Shown: positions 26,908-37,523, numbered from the stretch's first letter. The stretch is DNA of 64,000 nucleotides from PALSA-911 sp963743035 (GCA_963743035.1 CAVUOB010000005.1:310001-374000); one strand, 5' to 3'. A program made the numbers and translations. The notes: generated by a model not told the origin, from the sequence alone.

Positions 26908-26965
26908 GGAAGATTGGCGGCGGGGGAGTTTGGGGTGGGGGAGATTGGGGTTGGGGGGAGATTGG
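26908..26965 (+). repeat. G-rich tandem tract
   Basis: A 58-base stretch built from variants of GGGGGAGATTGGGGTT, with eight or more runs of three or more G. It lies between the terminator-like hairpin and the end of the glycosidase gene. Such a tract can form a G-quadruplex; no role is known. Confidence 0.5.
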
Positions 26966-26971
26966 GATTGG

Positions 26972-29498
26972 TTACGGCGCCCCACCCGCAGCGGCCGACA
27001 CTTCGATGGGCCAGAAGATCTGGCCGGCGCCTAGGGCGTCGCGGGCGGTGATGGTCCAAGCGCCGGGTTTGTCGTTCAGCGCCAGTTTCAGTTGCCAGCT
27101 TGCCTTGCCGCCGCTGAGGGCGACGTTGGCGCTGTAGGGGCCGATGACGCGGCCGGTGGGGTCGCGCGCTTCCAGGTGCAGCACGTGCAGGGCGGCGGGG
27201 CTGGGGCCGGACAGGCGGAGCTCGAACGTCACGATGTCGCCGAGCCGGGCCTTGCGCGGGCCGTTCAGCACCGGTTTCGGCAGCGGCGCCGGCGACAGGG
27301 CCAGCACGGTCGGTTCGACGGGGTCGAGGCGGATGGGGATGCGGTCGGTCTGTTCCGCCGGTGCCGGGTTGCGCAGATCGGTCCGCCAGGCCGGCTGGGC
27401 GAGGCGCAGCACGGCCGGCTGCGCCGGGCCCGGCTCGCCGGGCGGCAGGTCGCGCAGCAGGCCGAGGATGGTGACGCGGCCGTTGCGGAACTGGCGCATG
27501 TCGACATCGGACCGCATTGTGCCGTCCGGCGCTTCCACGCGGAATTTTGCCGCCACGCCGGCGTCCTGCAGCGCCGCCGATGAACGGCGCGGCCGGGGCG
27601 TCGTCTCGGCTCAGCGCCTCGATCAGGCGGACCTTGCTGGCGAGGCCGGCGAGCGCGGGGCGCGTCCGCCGGCGGCCGTGGCCGTCGAATTCGCCGGGGG
27701 TGGCGTCCGCCAGCACCACGCCGCCGCGCGCCGCGAAGCGGGCGATCGCCGCGGCTTCCCGGTCGGACAGCGACAGCGCCTGCGGCAGCACCAGCAGGCG
27801 GATGCCGCGCGCCTCCAACGCGCCGCCGGCCAGCAGGTCGGGGCTGAGCCAGTGCGGCTGCAGCCCGGCGTGCTGCAGCAGGGAGGCCGAGCGGCGCATC
27901 GCCGCGCGCAGCACGCTGTCGAAGGATTCGCGCTCCGAATCGCGCTCGGTCCAGGGCTTGCCGCTCGCCTTGACGTCCAGCAGCCAGCGCAGCCGGTAGC
28001 TTTCCGGCGAATAGAGGATCGCCACCGGATCGCGCGCCGGGCGGCTGGCGATCAGCTGCGCGCCGATGCCGCGGCGCAGCTCGGTGAGCACCCCGCGCAG
28101 TTGCTCGCCGCGCAGGCCGGGCGTGCCATCGGGGGCGACGATGGCGTTCTCCTCGTCCCAGATCACGGTGCCGCGCTGGCCGAGCAGCGCCTCGTGCCAG
28201 ATGCGGTGCACCTCGGGGGCGCCGGAGCGGAACGAGGTGGTCAGCGTGATCAGCGCCGGGTTCAGCGCCAGCGCGATCTCCACGTTGTTGTGCATGTCGT
28301 ACATTTCGAGCACGTCGACCGCATGCGCCAGCCGGGTGAAGTCGTAGCCGCCCCAGCCGGGCGCCTGGGTGCCCTCGATGGCCGCGCGCGCGCGCGGATC
28401 GGCGGCGTGCACGGCGCGGGCGCCGCTGCGCAGCGCGCGGGCGAAGGCCTCGTCCATCCATTCCTTGAAGTCCGACCAGGCGGAGTAGTTGTTGTCGGTG
28501 CGCGCCAGCGTCGCCTCGGTGGTCGGCGGCGTCACCTCGTCCCAGGTGGCGAATGCCGTGCCCCATTGCCGGTTCAGCGCCGCGAGCGACGGGTAGCGGC
28601 CGCGCAGCCAGGCGCGCATGCCGGCCAGCGATTGCGGCGAGAAATCGAAATCCCAGTTGGCCGCGAGGTCGGCGATGCCGGTCTCGTCGCCGAGATTGTA
28701 GTAGACCGGGCGGTAGCGGCCGTAGATGCGCACATGCTGCCTGAGCCTTTCGTCGATCCGCGCCTGCCATTGCGGGTCCGACAGGCCGGGTTCGCGCAGC
28801 CGGACCGAGGGGTCGGCCGGGTTTTCCCGGTAGCGGCGGCGGGCTTCGTCGAACAGCCAGGTGACCGGCTTGCCCGGCCGCCAGCGATGGTAGGAGGCGT
28901 AGAAATCGGTGGCGATGTTCTCGATATACGGCGCGATGTCCGCGGCCAGCAGCGGCGCCATCGCTTTGGCGGCGTCCGCGGCGGTGAGCTCCGCCTCCCG
29001 CGTGGCCATCACCTTGTTGCCGGTGATCCCGAGTGCGGGCAGCGCCGCCAGCTGCTCCGGCTTCAGGCTCGGCCACATCATGGTGCGCCAGTCGGCCCAG
29101 CCATCCTCGGGCGGCGGGACGACGAAATCGGCGCTGGCCTCGCTGTCCTGGCCGTTCAGCCGCAGCCTGGCGCGCAGCGTGTTGGCGGTGGCGACCACGC
29201 GGCCGAGATCGAGCGGCACCGCCACCGAGCCGTCGCGCGACAGCCGCACCGGCATTTCGCGATGCTGCACGGCGCGGCCGAGCGCATCCGTCCAGTCCAG
29301 GGTGAGCGTGCCCGAGGAGGCGGCCGTGAGCGGCCGGTCGGCGCGGTAGGTGAAGTGCACCTGCGCGCCCCGTTCCAGCCGGCCCGGCGGGGGTTCCAGC
29401 GTGTCGGCGCCGGCGGCGCCGGCGGCGAACACCGCGCACAGCACGCCGAGGCGGCAAAGAGGGAGCAGGAGCCGCCTGGGCCGGGGAACGATATGCAT
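26972..29498 (-). CDS. Secreted GH42-like beta-galactosidase family glycosidase, one apparent insertion
   Basis: About 841 residues once joined. A signal peptide (LCRLGVLCAVFAAGAAGA) is followed by an immunoglobulin-like domain (to about 130), a TIM-barrel catalytic domain with candidate acid/base Glu in YYNLGDETGIAD and nucleophile Glu in GTVIWDEENAIV, a trimerisation-like Rossmann domain (GIRLLVLPQALSLSDREAAA; GGVVLADATPGEFDG) and a C-terminal beta domain. One extra G near 27577 separates APFIG from ALQDAGVAAKFRVEAPDG. The enzyme would cleave a galactoside or related glycan in the periplasm or outside. Activity is not provable from sequence. Confidence 0.75.
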
Positions 29499-29508
29499 GG
29501 CGCCAGCC

Positions 29509-29550
29509 TAGAGCAGGATCGGCGCGGATAGAAGCGCCGATCCTGCTCTA
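29509..29550. repeat. 17-bp perfect palindromic hairpin next to hairpin copy S1
   Basis: TAGAGCAGGATCGGCGC (29509-29525) and its exact complement (29534-29550) enclose 8 bases. It abuts the glycosidase start region and is joined by GGTCTTTGTTTTAGC to hairpin S1, the same joining sequence that links S4 and S5. Confidence 0.75.
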
Positions 29551-29565
29551 GGTCTTTGTTTTAGC

Positions 29566-29612
29566 GAGCAACTTTGTCCATTCAGATGATTCCATCTGAA
29601 TGGACGTTGCTC
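29566..29612. repeat. Short hairpin family, copy S1
   Basis: Outer stem GAGCAAC/GTTGCTC and inner stem GTCCATTCAGATG (29576-29588) with its exact complement (29593-29605). It is preceded by CTTTGTTTTAGC. Compared with S5 and S6 the outer stem has C:G where they have T:A, and compared with S2 two inner pairs differ with pairing kept. Confidence 0.8.
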
Positions 29613-29729
29613 TGGAATGTCCGCGCGCCGACATGGACCACCCCCGGCCACGCGGGATGGAGGCGGTCGGCGCCCCGATATGCGAAGCTATGCGCCGCCG
29701 AATCCGGCCAACAGCCAGGGAAGCCGTTC

Positions 29730-30311
29730 ATGTCCGACACCATCGAGCACGCCCAGGAAGGCCTGGAACACGCCCATCACGCCGCCGAGCATGGCCAGGA
29801 CAATTCGGCGGCCCGGATCGCCATCGTCATCGCAGCACTTGCCGCAGCGCTGACCTTGGCGGAGATGGGCAAGAACAGCGCCCAGAGCGACTACCTGACC
29901 CATCACATCAGCCTGTCGGATGACTGGAACTTCTTCCAGGCGAAGAACGTCCGGGCCACGGTCCGCAACGCCGAGGCGACGCTGCTGGAAAGCCTGCCGA
30001 ATGCCGGCGATCCCGCGATCGTGGCGCGGATCCAGGCGGCGCGCGAGACGGAGGACCGGCTGCGCGACGATCCCAAGGCCGGCGACGGCATGAAGCAGCT
30101 GGTCGAGCGGGCCGGGCACCAGACGGAGGCGCGCGACCACGCGTTCCATCTGTACCACCAGTTCGAGGGCGTGGTCGGCGCGCTGCAGATCGCGATCGTG
30201 CTGACCTCGGTGTCGATCGTGACGCGGGTGCGCTGGCTGGCCTGGACCGGCGGCGGCATCGGGCTGCTGGCCAGCTGCTTCGGCCTGGCCGTGGCGCTCG
30301 GTATCGTCTGA
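29730..30311 (+). CDS. DUF4337 family membrane protein
   Basis: A 193-residue protein starting with a His-rich segment (EHAQEGLEHAHHAAEHGQ), then a membrane helix (IAIVIAALAAALTLAEMG), an alpha-helical periplasmic middle part and two C-terminal helices (ALQIAIVLTSVSIVTRV; GLLASCFGLAVALGIV). This arrangement matches DUF4337, whose function is unknown. The upstream 118 bp between hairpin S1 and the start show no obvious promoter. Confidence 0.82.
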   Translation: MSDTIEHAQEGLEHAHHAAEHGQDNSAARIAIVIAALAAALTLAEMGKNSAQSDYLTHHISLSDDWNFFQAKNVRATVRNAEATLLESLPNAGDPAIVARIQAARETEDRLRDDPKAGDGMKQLVERAGHQTEARDHAFHLYHQFEGVVGALQIAIVLTSVSIVTRVRWLAWTGGGIGLLASCFGLAVALGIV

Positions 30312-30338
30312 GGGGGGCTGTCCGAGGCGGAGCCGGGG

Positions 30339-30997
30339 TCAGGCGCGCGTGGCCTCGGGGACCGGGGAAGAGGCTTCCGGCTCGGCCGCCGGGGGGGGCG
30401 GCCGGCGGTTGGGGCGGCCAGGGGCTCGGGCAGGCGCAGCATCGCCAGCGTGCCCTGCCCGGGCCGGATCTCGATTTGCAGCGTGCCGCCATGCAGGGCG
30501 GCGATGCTCTCGACCGGGCGCAATGCGGCTTCCTGCGCCAGCCGGTCCGGGCCCTGCCCGTCATCCAGCACCGCGAGCTGGACGCGGCCGCCATGGCGCC
30601 TGCCGGCGACCAGCACCTTGCCGCCGGGGGCGTGGCCGATGGCGTTTTCCAGCAGGCTGGCGAGCGCGAAGCGGAACCCGCGCGGGTCCGCCCGCACCGC
30701 CAGGTCGGGCTGCACGGCGATCTGCAGCCGCACCCGGTGGCGGGCGGCCAGCCCGTCCATCCGGCGCAGGGCCGCCAGCGCCTCCTGCTCGACATCCAGC
30801 AGGGTGGAGCCGAACGCGGCGGCGTATGGCGCTGCGTCTTCGGCTTCCGGCCCCGCTTCCGGGGAACAGCCGCGCGCCCGCATCCGGTTGCGGCGAACCG
30901 CCCCGAGGACGCCGCGCGCCGCCAGCACAATGCCGGCGGCGGCAACGAGCAGCAGGGGCAGCAATTCGATCGGAAACGGCAGATGCACGGCGACCAC
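30339..30997 (-). CDS. Histidine-kinase-like ATPase without a dimerisation/phosphoacceptor motif, homopolymer frameshift
   Basis: About 219 residues. One membrane helix (residues 10-30, IELLPLLLVAAAGIVLAA) is followed by a HATPase-type domain: RFALASLLENAIGHAPGG (N box), LDDGQGPD (G1 box) and RPGQGTLAMLRL (G2-like). I see no phosphoacceptor His motif of a normal sensor kinase. Near the end an eight-C run (30391-30398) breaks the frame; one more base restores AAEPEASSPVPEATRA and a stop at 30339. No response regulator is nearby. It is divergent from ugpA. Confidence 0.6.
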
Positions 30998-31162
30998 CCG
31001 TCAGAGGCGCTACGGAAACGCAATCTGCAACTGGAATGATTGCCAAATCCTGTAGCGGGGACAAGGAAATGGCCCCTTCCCGGCTGGCCCGATTTCCTGG
31101 CTGGCGCGACGGCATGGCCGGGCTTGCGAAGCGCGCCGGGCTCCGTCACCGTGTGCTTCCGC

Positions 31163-32044
31163 ATGGAACGGCGCACAATCTTCGAGCATCGCTGGCTGCC
31201 GGCGCTGCTGATCGCGCCGCAGCTACTGCTGACGATGTTCTTCTTCCTCTGGCCGGCCGGGCAGGCGGTGCTGTCCAGCCTGCAGAGCGAGGACCCGTTC
31301 GGCCTGTCCACCCGCTTCGTCGGGCTGGATAATTTCACCGCCCTGTTTGAGGACGAGCTGTATCGCGACACCATCCGCCGCACGGTGGTGTTCTGCGCCG
31401 GCACCGCGATGCTGAGCATGGGCCTGGCGCTGCTGCTGGCGGTGTTCGCGGACCGGGAGCTGCGCGGGCGCGGCGTCTACCGCACCCTGCTGATCTGGCC
31501 CTATGCGGTGGCGCCGGCGGTCGCGGCGGTGCTGTGGATCCTGATGATGCATCCGCAGATCGGCCTGGCCGGCGCCTGGCTGAACCGCCGCGGCGTGGCG
31601 TGGGACTACAAGCTGAACGGCATCCAGGCGATGGCGATGGTGATCCTGGCCAGCGCCTGGAAGCAGGTGAGCTATAATTTCATCTTCTTTCTCGCCGGGC
31701 TGCAGTCCATCCCGCGCGCGGTGACGGAGGCGGCGCGCATGGACGGCGCGCGCGGCTGGCGGCGGTTCCGCACCATCACCGTGCCGCTGCTGGCGCCGAC
31801 GAGCTTCTTCCTGCTGGTGGTCAACCTCGTCTATGCCGCGTTCGACACCTTCGGCACCATCCAGGCGCTGACCCAGGGCGGGCCGGGCAAGGACACCGAG
31901 ACGCTGGTGGTGAAGGTCTATCGCGACGGCGTGGTCAATCTCGACCTCGGTTCCTCGGCGGCGCAGTCGGTGGTGCTGATGGTGGGCGTGATCGCGCTGA
32001 CGGCGCTGCAGTTCCGTTTCCTCGGCCGGCGGGGCGAGCGATGA
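31163..32044 (+). CDS. ugpA: sn-glycerol-3-phosphate ABC transporter permease UgpA
   Basis: A 293-residue inner-membrane permease matching UgpA in length and helix pattern, starting MERRTIFEHRWLPALLIAPQ. The coupling EAA loop is EAARMDGARGWRRFRTITVP, and the TQGGPGKDTETLVVKVYRDG segment is characteristic of UgpA. With UgpE and UgpC it imports glycerol-3-phosphate or glycerophosphodiesters. The stop overlaps the ugpE start (ATGA). The usual ugpB gene for the binding protein is missing upstream, where a divergent gene lies instead. Confidence 0.9.
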   Translation: MERRTIFEHRWLPALLIAPQLLLTMFFFLWPAGQAVLSSLQSEDPFGLSTRFVGLDNFTALFEDELYRDTIRRTVVFCAGTAMLSMGLALLLAVFADRELRGRGVYRTLLIWPYAVAPAVAAVLWILMMHPQIGLAGAWLNRRGVAWDYKLNGIQAMAMVILASAWKQVSYNFIFFLAGLQSIPRAVTEAARMDGARGWRRFRTITVPLLAPTSFFLLVVNLVYAAFDTFGTIQALTQGGPGKDTETLVVKVYRDGVVNLDLGSSAAQSVVLMVGVIALTALQFRFLGRRGER

Positions 32045-32873
32045 ACAACCGCACGGACTGGCTGGCGCATGCGGTGCTCGGGCTCGGGGTGCTGCTGTTC
32101 GCGCTGCCGGTCTGGCTGGTGCTGGCGGGATCGACGCAGGATTCCGGCGCGATCGGCCGCGGCGAGCTGTCGCTGCTGCCGAGCCTGTCCGGGCTGCATA
32201 CCTATGCCGACGTGCTGCTGCGCCCGGGACGCGAGGGCGCGCCGCCGGTCTGGCACATGCTGATGATCTCGACCGGGATGGCGCTGTCGATCGCGTTCGG
32301 GAAAATCGTGATCTCCGTGCTGTCGGCCTATGCGGTGGCGTTCTTCCGGTTTCCGTTCCGCAAGACCGCGTTCTGGACGATCTTCATCACGCTGATGCTG
32401 CCGGTGGAGGTGCGGATCATCCCGACCTATTCCGTGATGGCCGATTTCGGCCTGATCAACCGCTTCGCCGGCCTGACGCTGCCGCTGATCGCCTCGGCCA
32501 CCGCCACGCTGCTGTTCCGGCAGGTGTTCCTGGCGGTGCCGGACGAGCTGATGGAGGCGGCGCGGATGGACGGCGCCGGGCCGTGGCGCTTCCTGCGCGA
32601 CATCCTGCTGCCGGTCTCCTCCGCCAACATCGCAGCCCTGTTCGTGATCCTGTTCGTCTATGGCTGGAACCAGTATCTCTGGCCGCTGCTGGTCGCCACC
32701 GATCCCAGCCTGGACACCATCGTGATCGGCATCGTCAAAAGCATCGGCACCGAGAGCCAGACCGAATGGAACGAGGTCATGGCCACCGCGGTGCTGGCGC
32801 TGCTGCCGCCGGTGGCGGTGGTGGTGCTGATGCAGCGATGGTTCGTCGCCGGCCTGACCGAGGGGGAGAAATA

Positions 32874-32874
<1 letters not shown>
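32041..32874 (+). CDS. ugpE: sn-glycerol-3-phosphate ABC transporter permease UgpE
   Basis: A 277-residue permease with six predicted helices and the EAA loop EAARMDGAGPWRFLRDILLP. The segment FVYGWNQYLWPLLVATDPSL is typical of UgpE. It is translationally coupled to ugpA (ATGA overlap), and its stop codon TAG shares a base with the GTG start of ugpC. Confidence 0.92.
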
Positions 32875-33977
<1,103 letters not shown>

Positions 33978-34076
33978 AACAGGGCTTTGCCGGCTTGAAG
34001 CACGGGGGATGCGCCGATAGGGTTCCCGTGTCGCCAGGAAATCGTTCCGACCCGCGGTTTTGCCGAAGGATCACCG

Positions 34077-34382
34077 ATGCCAACGCGTGTTGCCCAGGCT
34101 TTGCCAAGCGTCACTCCGGAGGAGATGGAGTTCCTCGTCTCGCGCACCGGCATGACGCTGAATGCCGGCCAGGTCGCCGATCTCGTGCTGGCCTGGCGGC
34201 AGGTCTCCGCGCTGGCGGCGACGATCCCGCGCCGGCCGGTGCCGGCGGACGATTTCGCCTTCGCGTTCCGGCTGCCGCCGCCCGCGCCCCGGCCGGCCGG
34301 CAAGGCAAAGCCCGCCGCGGCGCCCAAGGCCAAAGCGGCCAAAGGGGCCAAAGCGGCCAAAACGGGTAAGGCTAAACGATGA
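34077..34382 (+). CDS. AtzG-like small subunit (DUF4089)
   Basis: A 101-residue protein with the AtzG/DUF4089 core (SVTPEEMEFLVSRTGMTL, QVADLVLAWRQVSALAATIP), a GatC-like partner that stabilises AtzE-type amidases. The last 40 residues are a Lys/Ala/Pro-rich tail ending KAAKGAKAAKTGKAKR, not part of the core fold. A Shine-Dalgarno GAAGGA precedes the ATG. The stop overlaps the amidase start (ATGA), and the pair follows ugpC by about 100 bp. Confidence 0.85.
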   Translation: MPTRVAQALPSVTPEEMEFLVSRTGMTLNAGQVADLVLAWRQVSALAATIPRRPVPADDFAFAFRLPPPAPRPAGKAKPAAAPKAKAAKGAKAAKTGKAKR

Positions 34383-35878
34383 CGACGCTTGAAAAGGCTG
34401 GGGGCGAGAAGGCCGGCCTCAAAAAGGCCGGGGGCGAAAAGGCCGCAAAGGCAAAGGCCGACACCGTGCCGCCCTTCCTGACCATCGCCGAGGCCGGCCG
34501 GCTGATCGCGCGCGGGAAGATCTCCCCGGTCGAACTGGTGCGCGCGCTGCTCGCCCGTATCGAGGCGCTGAACCCGCAGCTGCATGCCTTCCTGACCGTC
34601 ACCGAGGCCGAGGCGTTCGCCGGCGCGCGCGCCGCCGAACGGGCGATCAAGGCGGGCAAGACCGGACCGCTGACCGGCATTCCGCTGGCCTACAAGGACA
34701 TCTTCGAAACCGCCGGCATCCGCACGACCGCGCATTCGCGCATCCTGGCCGAGAACGTCCCGACGACGACCGCGGAAACCATCCGCCGGCTGACCGCCGC
34801 CGGCGCGCCGATGCTGGGAAAACTCGCCACGCATGAATTCGCCGTCGGCGGCCCGGCCTTCGACCTGCCCTGGCCGCCGGCCTGCAACCCCTGGGACACC
34901 GGCCGCTTCACCGGCGGATCGAGCTCCGGCTCCGGCGCCGCGGTCGCCGCCGGGCTGTGCCTGGGCGCGCTCGGCTCCGATACCGGCGGCTCCATCCGCC
35001 TGCCGGCCGCCTATTGCGGCATCGCCGGCCTGAAACCCACGCCCGGCCTGGTGTCGCGCCGCGGCGTCATCCCGCTGGCGCCGAGCCTGGACACCGCCGG
35101 CCCGATGGCCTGGACCGCGGAAGACTGCGCCATCCTACTGGACGCCATCGCCGGCCACGATCCCGCCGACCCCGCCTCCACCACCGGCCCGGCCATCGGC
35201 TACGCGCGCGCCATCGCCGCCCCGGTGAAGGGCCTGCGCGTTGGCGTGCTGCGCGGCTTCTTCGAACGCGACGTGCCGGCAACGCCGGAAATGGCGAAAA
35301 TGACGGCCGGCGCCCTCGCCGTGCTGAAAGACCTCGGCTGCAAGCTGGAGGACGCCACCCTGCCCTCCGTGCACGAATACAACGCCGTCGGGCGGGTTAT
35401 CATCTGCGCCGAGGCCTATGCCGAGCACGAGGCGAACCTGCGAACCCGGCTGGACGAGTATTCCCGCGTGTTCCGCGTCCGCGTGCTGGCCGGCGGGCTG
35501 CTGCGCGCGGCCGACTACCTGGCGGCCCAGCGCCGCCGGACCGAACTGATCGCCCGGACGGCGGAAATCTTCGGCCGCTTCGACCTGCTGGTGACCCCGG
35601 CCACCGCCGGCGCCGCGCCGATGCTGGCCGACCAAAGGCCGGACGAGGGCTTCATGCAGCCGTTCATCACCACGGTGGCAAACGTCGCCGCCCTGCCCTC
35701 CATGGTCGTCTGCGGCGGCTTCACCCAGCAGCGCAAGGGCGGCGACGGCAAACACGGCGGCGGACTGCCGCTCGGCCTGGAAATCATCGGCCCGGCCTGG
35801 GGCGACGCCAACGTGCTCCGCCTCGGCCACCATTTCGAACGCGCCGCCGGCAACCGCACGCTCCGGCCCGTGCTGTAA
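34379..35878 (+). CDS. AtzE-like amidase-signature hydrolase
   Basis: A 499-residue amidase with the full Ser-cisSer-Lys triad: Lys106 in IPLAYKDIFE, the cis-Ser in FTGGSSSGSGAAVA (181-183) and nucleophile Ser205 in GSDTGGSIRLPAA. The close AtzG partner suggests an AtzE-type enzyme acting on small amides such as 1-carboxybiuret or another urea derivative; substrate is inferred. An extra N-terminal 28 residues are Lys/Ala/Gly-rich (repeats of KAGGEKA) and mirror the tail of the partner. The stop codon TAA lies in the left end of repeat element C. Confidence 0.88.
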   Translation: MTTLEKAGGEKAGLKKAGGEKAAKAKADTVPPFLTIAEAGRLIARGKISPVELVRALLARIEALNPQLHAFLTVTEAEAFAGARAAERAIKAGKTGPLTGIPLAYKDIFETAGIRTTAHSRILAENVPTTTAETIRRLTAAGAPMLGKLATHEFAVGGPAFDLPWPPACNPWDTGRFTGGSSSGSGAAVAAGLCLGALGSDTGGSIRLPAAYCGIAGLKPTPGLVSRRGVIPLAPSLDTAGPMAWTAEDCAILLDAIAGHDPADPASTTGPAIGYARAIAAPVKGLRVGVLRGFFERDVPATPEMAKMTAGALAVLKDLGCKLEDATLPSVHEYNAVGRVIICAEAYAEHEANLRTRLDEYSRVFRVRVLAGGLLRAADYLAAQRRRTELIARTAEIFGRFDLLVTPATAGAAPMLADQRPDEGFMQPFITTVANVAALPSMVVCGGFTQQRKGGDGKHGGGLPLGLEIIGPAWGDANVLRLGHHFERAAGNRTLRPVL

Positions 35879-36146
35879 TGTCGGCTTCCCTTTGGGGGCT
35901 TTGAAGGAAGGCCAGGGGCGCTGCCCCTGGACCCCGCTAGGGGATGGTCATCCCCTAGGACCCCTCGGACGGGTTTGTCGCAGAGGGGGCATAACCGTCG
36001 TAGCGGTGGCGTGGTCCGAAACCTGCCCCCTCTGCGACAAACCCAACTGAAAGGGATGCAAGGGACGACTGTCCCTTGCTGAGGGTCCAGGGGGCAAAGC
36101 CCCCTGGCCTTGCTTCGACGCGCCCCCAAGGGGCCGCCGGCATTAT
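35876..36146. repeat. Long hairpin element, copy C (271 bp)
   Basis: The ends TAATGTCGGC and GCCGGCATTA pair with one mismatch; the left end includes the amidase stop codon. Inside are CCAGGGGCGCTGCCCCTGG, CTAGGGG...CCCCTAG, a central 21-bp perfect stem (35971-35991 with 36024-36044, loop 32), CAAGGGA...TCCCTTG and CCAGGGGGC...GCCCCCTGG. The central stem middle differs from copies A and B yet pairs perfectly. It ends six bases before the tRNA gene and faces it. Confidence 0.87.
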
Positions 36147-36151
36147 GGGAC

Positions 36152-36228
36152 TGGTCGGAGTGAGAGGATTCGAACCTCCGGCCCCTGCGTCCCGAACACA
36201 GTGCTCTACCAGGCTGAGCTACACTCCG
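36152..36228 (-). tRNA. tRNA-Pro (anticodon CGG)
   Basis: A 77-nt cloverleaf on the minus strand. The acceptor stem CGGAGTG pairs with CACTCCG, the D arm is AGCTCAGCCTGGTAGAGC, the anticodon stem-loop is CTGTG-TTCGGGA-CGCAG with anticodon CGG, and the T arm contains GGTTCGAATCC. The CCA end is encoded. It reads the proline codon CCG, common in such GC-rich genes. Confidence 0.95.
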
Positions 36229-36280
36229 ACCGAGGCGCGGCATATAGCCCTGCTTGCGCGATCGGGCAAGCCGGGTCCGG

Positions 36281-36862
36281 TCAGACCAGTTCCGAGGTCC
36301 CGCCGAGTGTCTCCGGCAGGGCGGTCAGCCGTGCCAGGACCGCGGCGACGCCGTCGACCGGCTCGTACAGCTCGCGGGCGCTCGGGTGGGCGAAGCCCAT
36401 GTCGATCGTCGCCTCGATGGCCGCGAGCAGCGGGCGCGCGGAGCCGTTGACGTCGCAGATCAGGATTGGCTTGTCGTGCAGCTTCAGCTGCCGCCAGGTG
36501 ATGATTTCGATGGTTTCGTCCATCGTGCCGAGGCCGCCGGGCATGGTGACGAAGGCGTCGGCGAGGTCGGACATCCGCTTCTTGCGGCTGTGCATGGTGT
36601 CGGTGATCTCCAGGTCCGTCAGGCCCTGGTGCGCGACCTCCAGGCGCTGCAGGAAGTCCGGGATCACGCCCGAGGCTTCGCCGCCCGCTTCGACCGCCGC
36701 GTCGGCGAGGATGCCCATCAGCCCGATTCGCCCGCCGCCATAGACCAGCCGGATGCCCGCCGCCGCCAGCCCGCGCCCGAGCGTGCGCATCGCCTCGGCG
36801 TAATCGGGGTCGGTCCCCATGCGGGACCCGCAGAATACGGCGACAGACCTGATGCCTGACAT
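36281..36862 (-). CDS. LOG family (TIGR00730) Rossmann-fold phosphoribohydrolase-like protein
   Basis: A 193-residue protein with the LOG hallmarks VAVFCGSRMGTDPDY, LVYGGGRIGLMG and the active-site motif MPGGLGTMDETIEIITW (PGGxGTxxE). Enzymes of the family release the base from nucleoside 5'-monophosphates; plant members activate cytokinins, and bacterial roles are broader. It lies just downstream of tRNA-Pro on the same strand side and is divergent from cytochrome c-prime. Confidence 0.92.
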   Translation of the reverse strand: MSGIRSVAVFCGSRMGTDPDYAEAMRTLGRGLAAAGIRLVYGGGRIGLMGILADAAVEAGGEASGVIPDFLQRLEVAHQGLTDLEITDTMHSRKKRMSDLADAFVTMPGGLGTMDETIEIITWRQLKLHDKPILICDVNGSARPLLAAIEATIDMGFAHPSARELYEPVDGVAAVLARLTALPETLGGTSELV

Positions 36863-37000
36863 ACAAAAGCCTCCAGTGATGTATACGTCCCGGGTTCAAC
36901 CGCCGGTCTTGAAGAAATCACCGACAAGATGCTGGACGCCGGGAACAGCTTGTCTAACTTAGTGCGGGGTTGCCTGCACAGAACAACGGGAGTTTTTTCG

Positions 37001-37462
37001 ATGACCAAACGCGTAGTGCTTCTTGGGCTCACCGCCCTGCTGGCCGGCGGCGTGGCGGCTTCGCTCCCAGCCATCGCCCAGGCCGCTGGGACCGCCGACG
37101 TCATCCTGATCCGCCAGGCGGGGCAAAGCCTGCTCGGCGCGGCATTCGGCGGGCTGAAAACCGCGATCGACGCCAAGGTCGATGTGAAACCCCTCGCTGC
37201 GCGTGCTGACGCGATGGTGAAATGGGCCAAGGTGTTCCCGCTCCAGTTCCCGGAAGGCTCCGATACCGGCGCCCCCACCAAGGCGCTGCCGGCGATCTGG
37301 ACGGACCGCGCAGGCTTCGAGAAGGCCGACGCCAATTTCGTCGAATCCCTCGAAAAACTGTCGGTGCTGGCCAAGGCGGGCGATTCGGATGGGTTTGCGG
37401 CGCAGTGGAAGGTGGTCGGCGATGCCTGCGGCGCCTGCCACAAGGATTACCGCGCGAAGTAA
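37001..37462 (+). CDS. Cytochrome c-prime-type (class II) cytochrome
   Basis: A 153-residue periplasmic haem protein. A signal peptide (VVLLGLTALLAGGVAASLPA, cleavage near AQA) is followed by a four-helix bundle and a C-terminal haem site CGACH (Cys143, Cys146, His147), the class II arrangement. The start ATG at 37001 has a GGGAG ribosome-binding site. It may bind nitric oxide or carry electrons. It is convergent with a cytochrome b561 gene, and the pair may function together, although that is inferred from position. Confidence 0.9.
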   Translation: MTKRVVLLGLTALLAGGVAASLPAIAQAAGTADVILIRQAGQSLLGAAFGGLKTAIDAKVDVKPLAARADAMVKWAKVFPLQFPEGSDTGAPTKALPAIWTDRAGFEKADANFVESLEKLSVLAKAGDSDGFAAQWKVVGDACGACHKDYRAK

Positions 37463-37473
37463 TTTTCCCCAGG

Positions 37474-37523
37474 GCCGGATGGGTGCAAACAGGAGCACCC
37501 GTCCGGCTCTGGTCCTTTGTTTT
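37474..37523 (+). terminator. Rho-independent terminator after cytochrome c-prime
   Basis: GCCGGATGGGTGC (37474-37486) pairs with GCACCCGTCCGGC (37495-37507), one G:U pair, loop 8, followed by a T-rich tail CTTTGTTTTT. This is a standard intrinsic terminator 12 bases after the stop codon. Confidence 0.8.

Noticed and set aside
26640..26972. Possibility that the glycosidase continues left into a 1168-residue protein ending near 25992
   Set aside because: The extension beyond 27577 in that frame is low-complexity Arg/Pro sequence crossing the aldo/keto reductase; the proper C-terminus is in the neighbouring frame ending at 26972.
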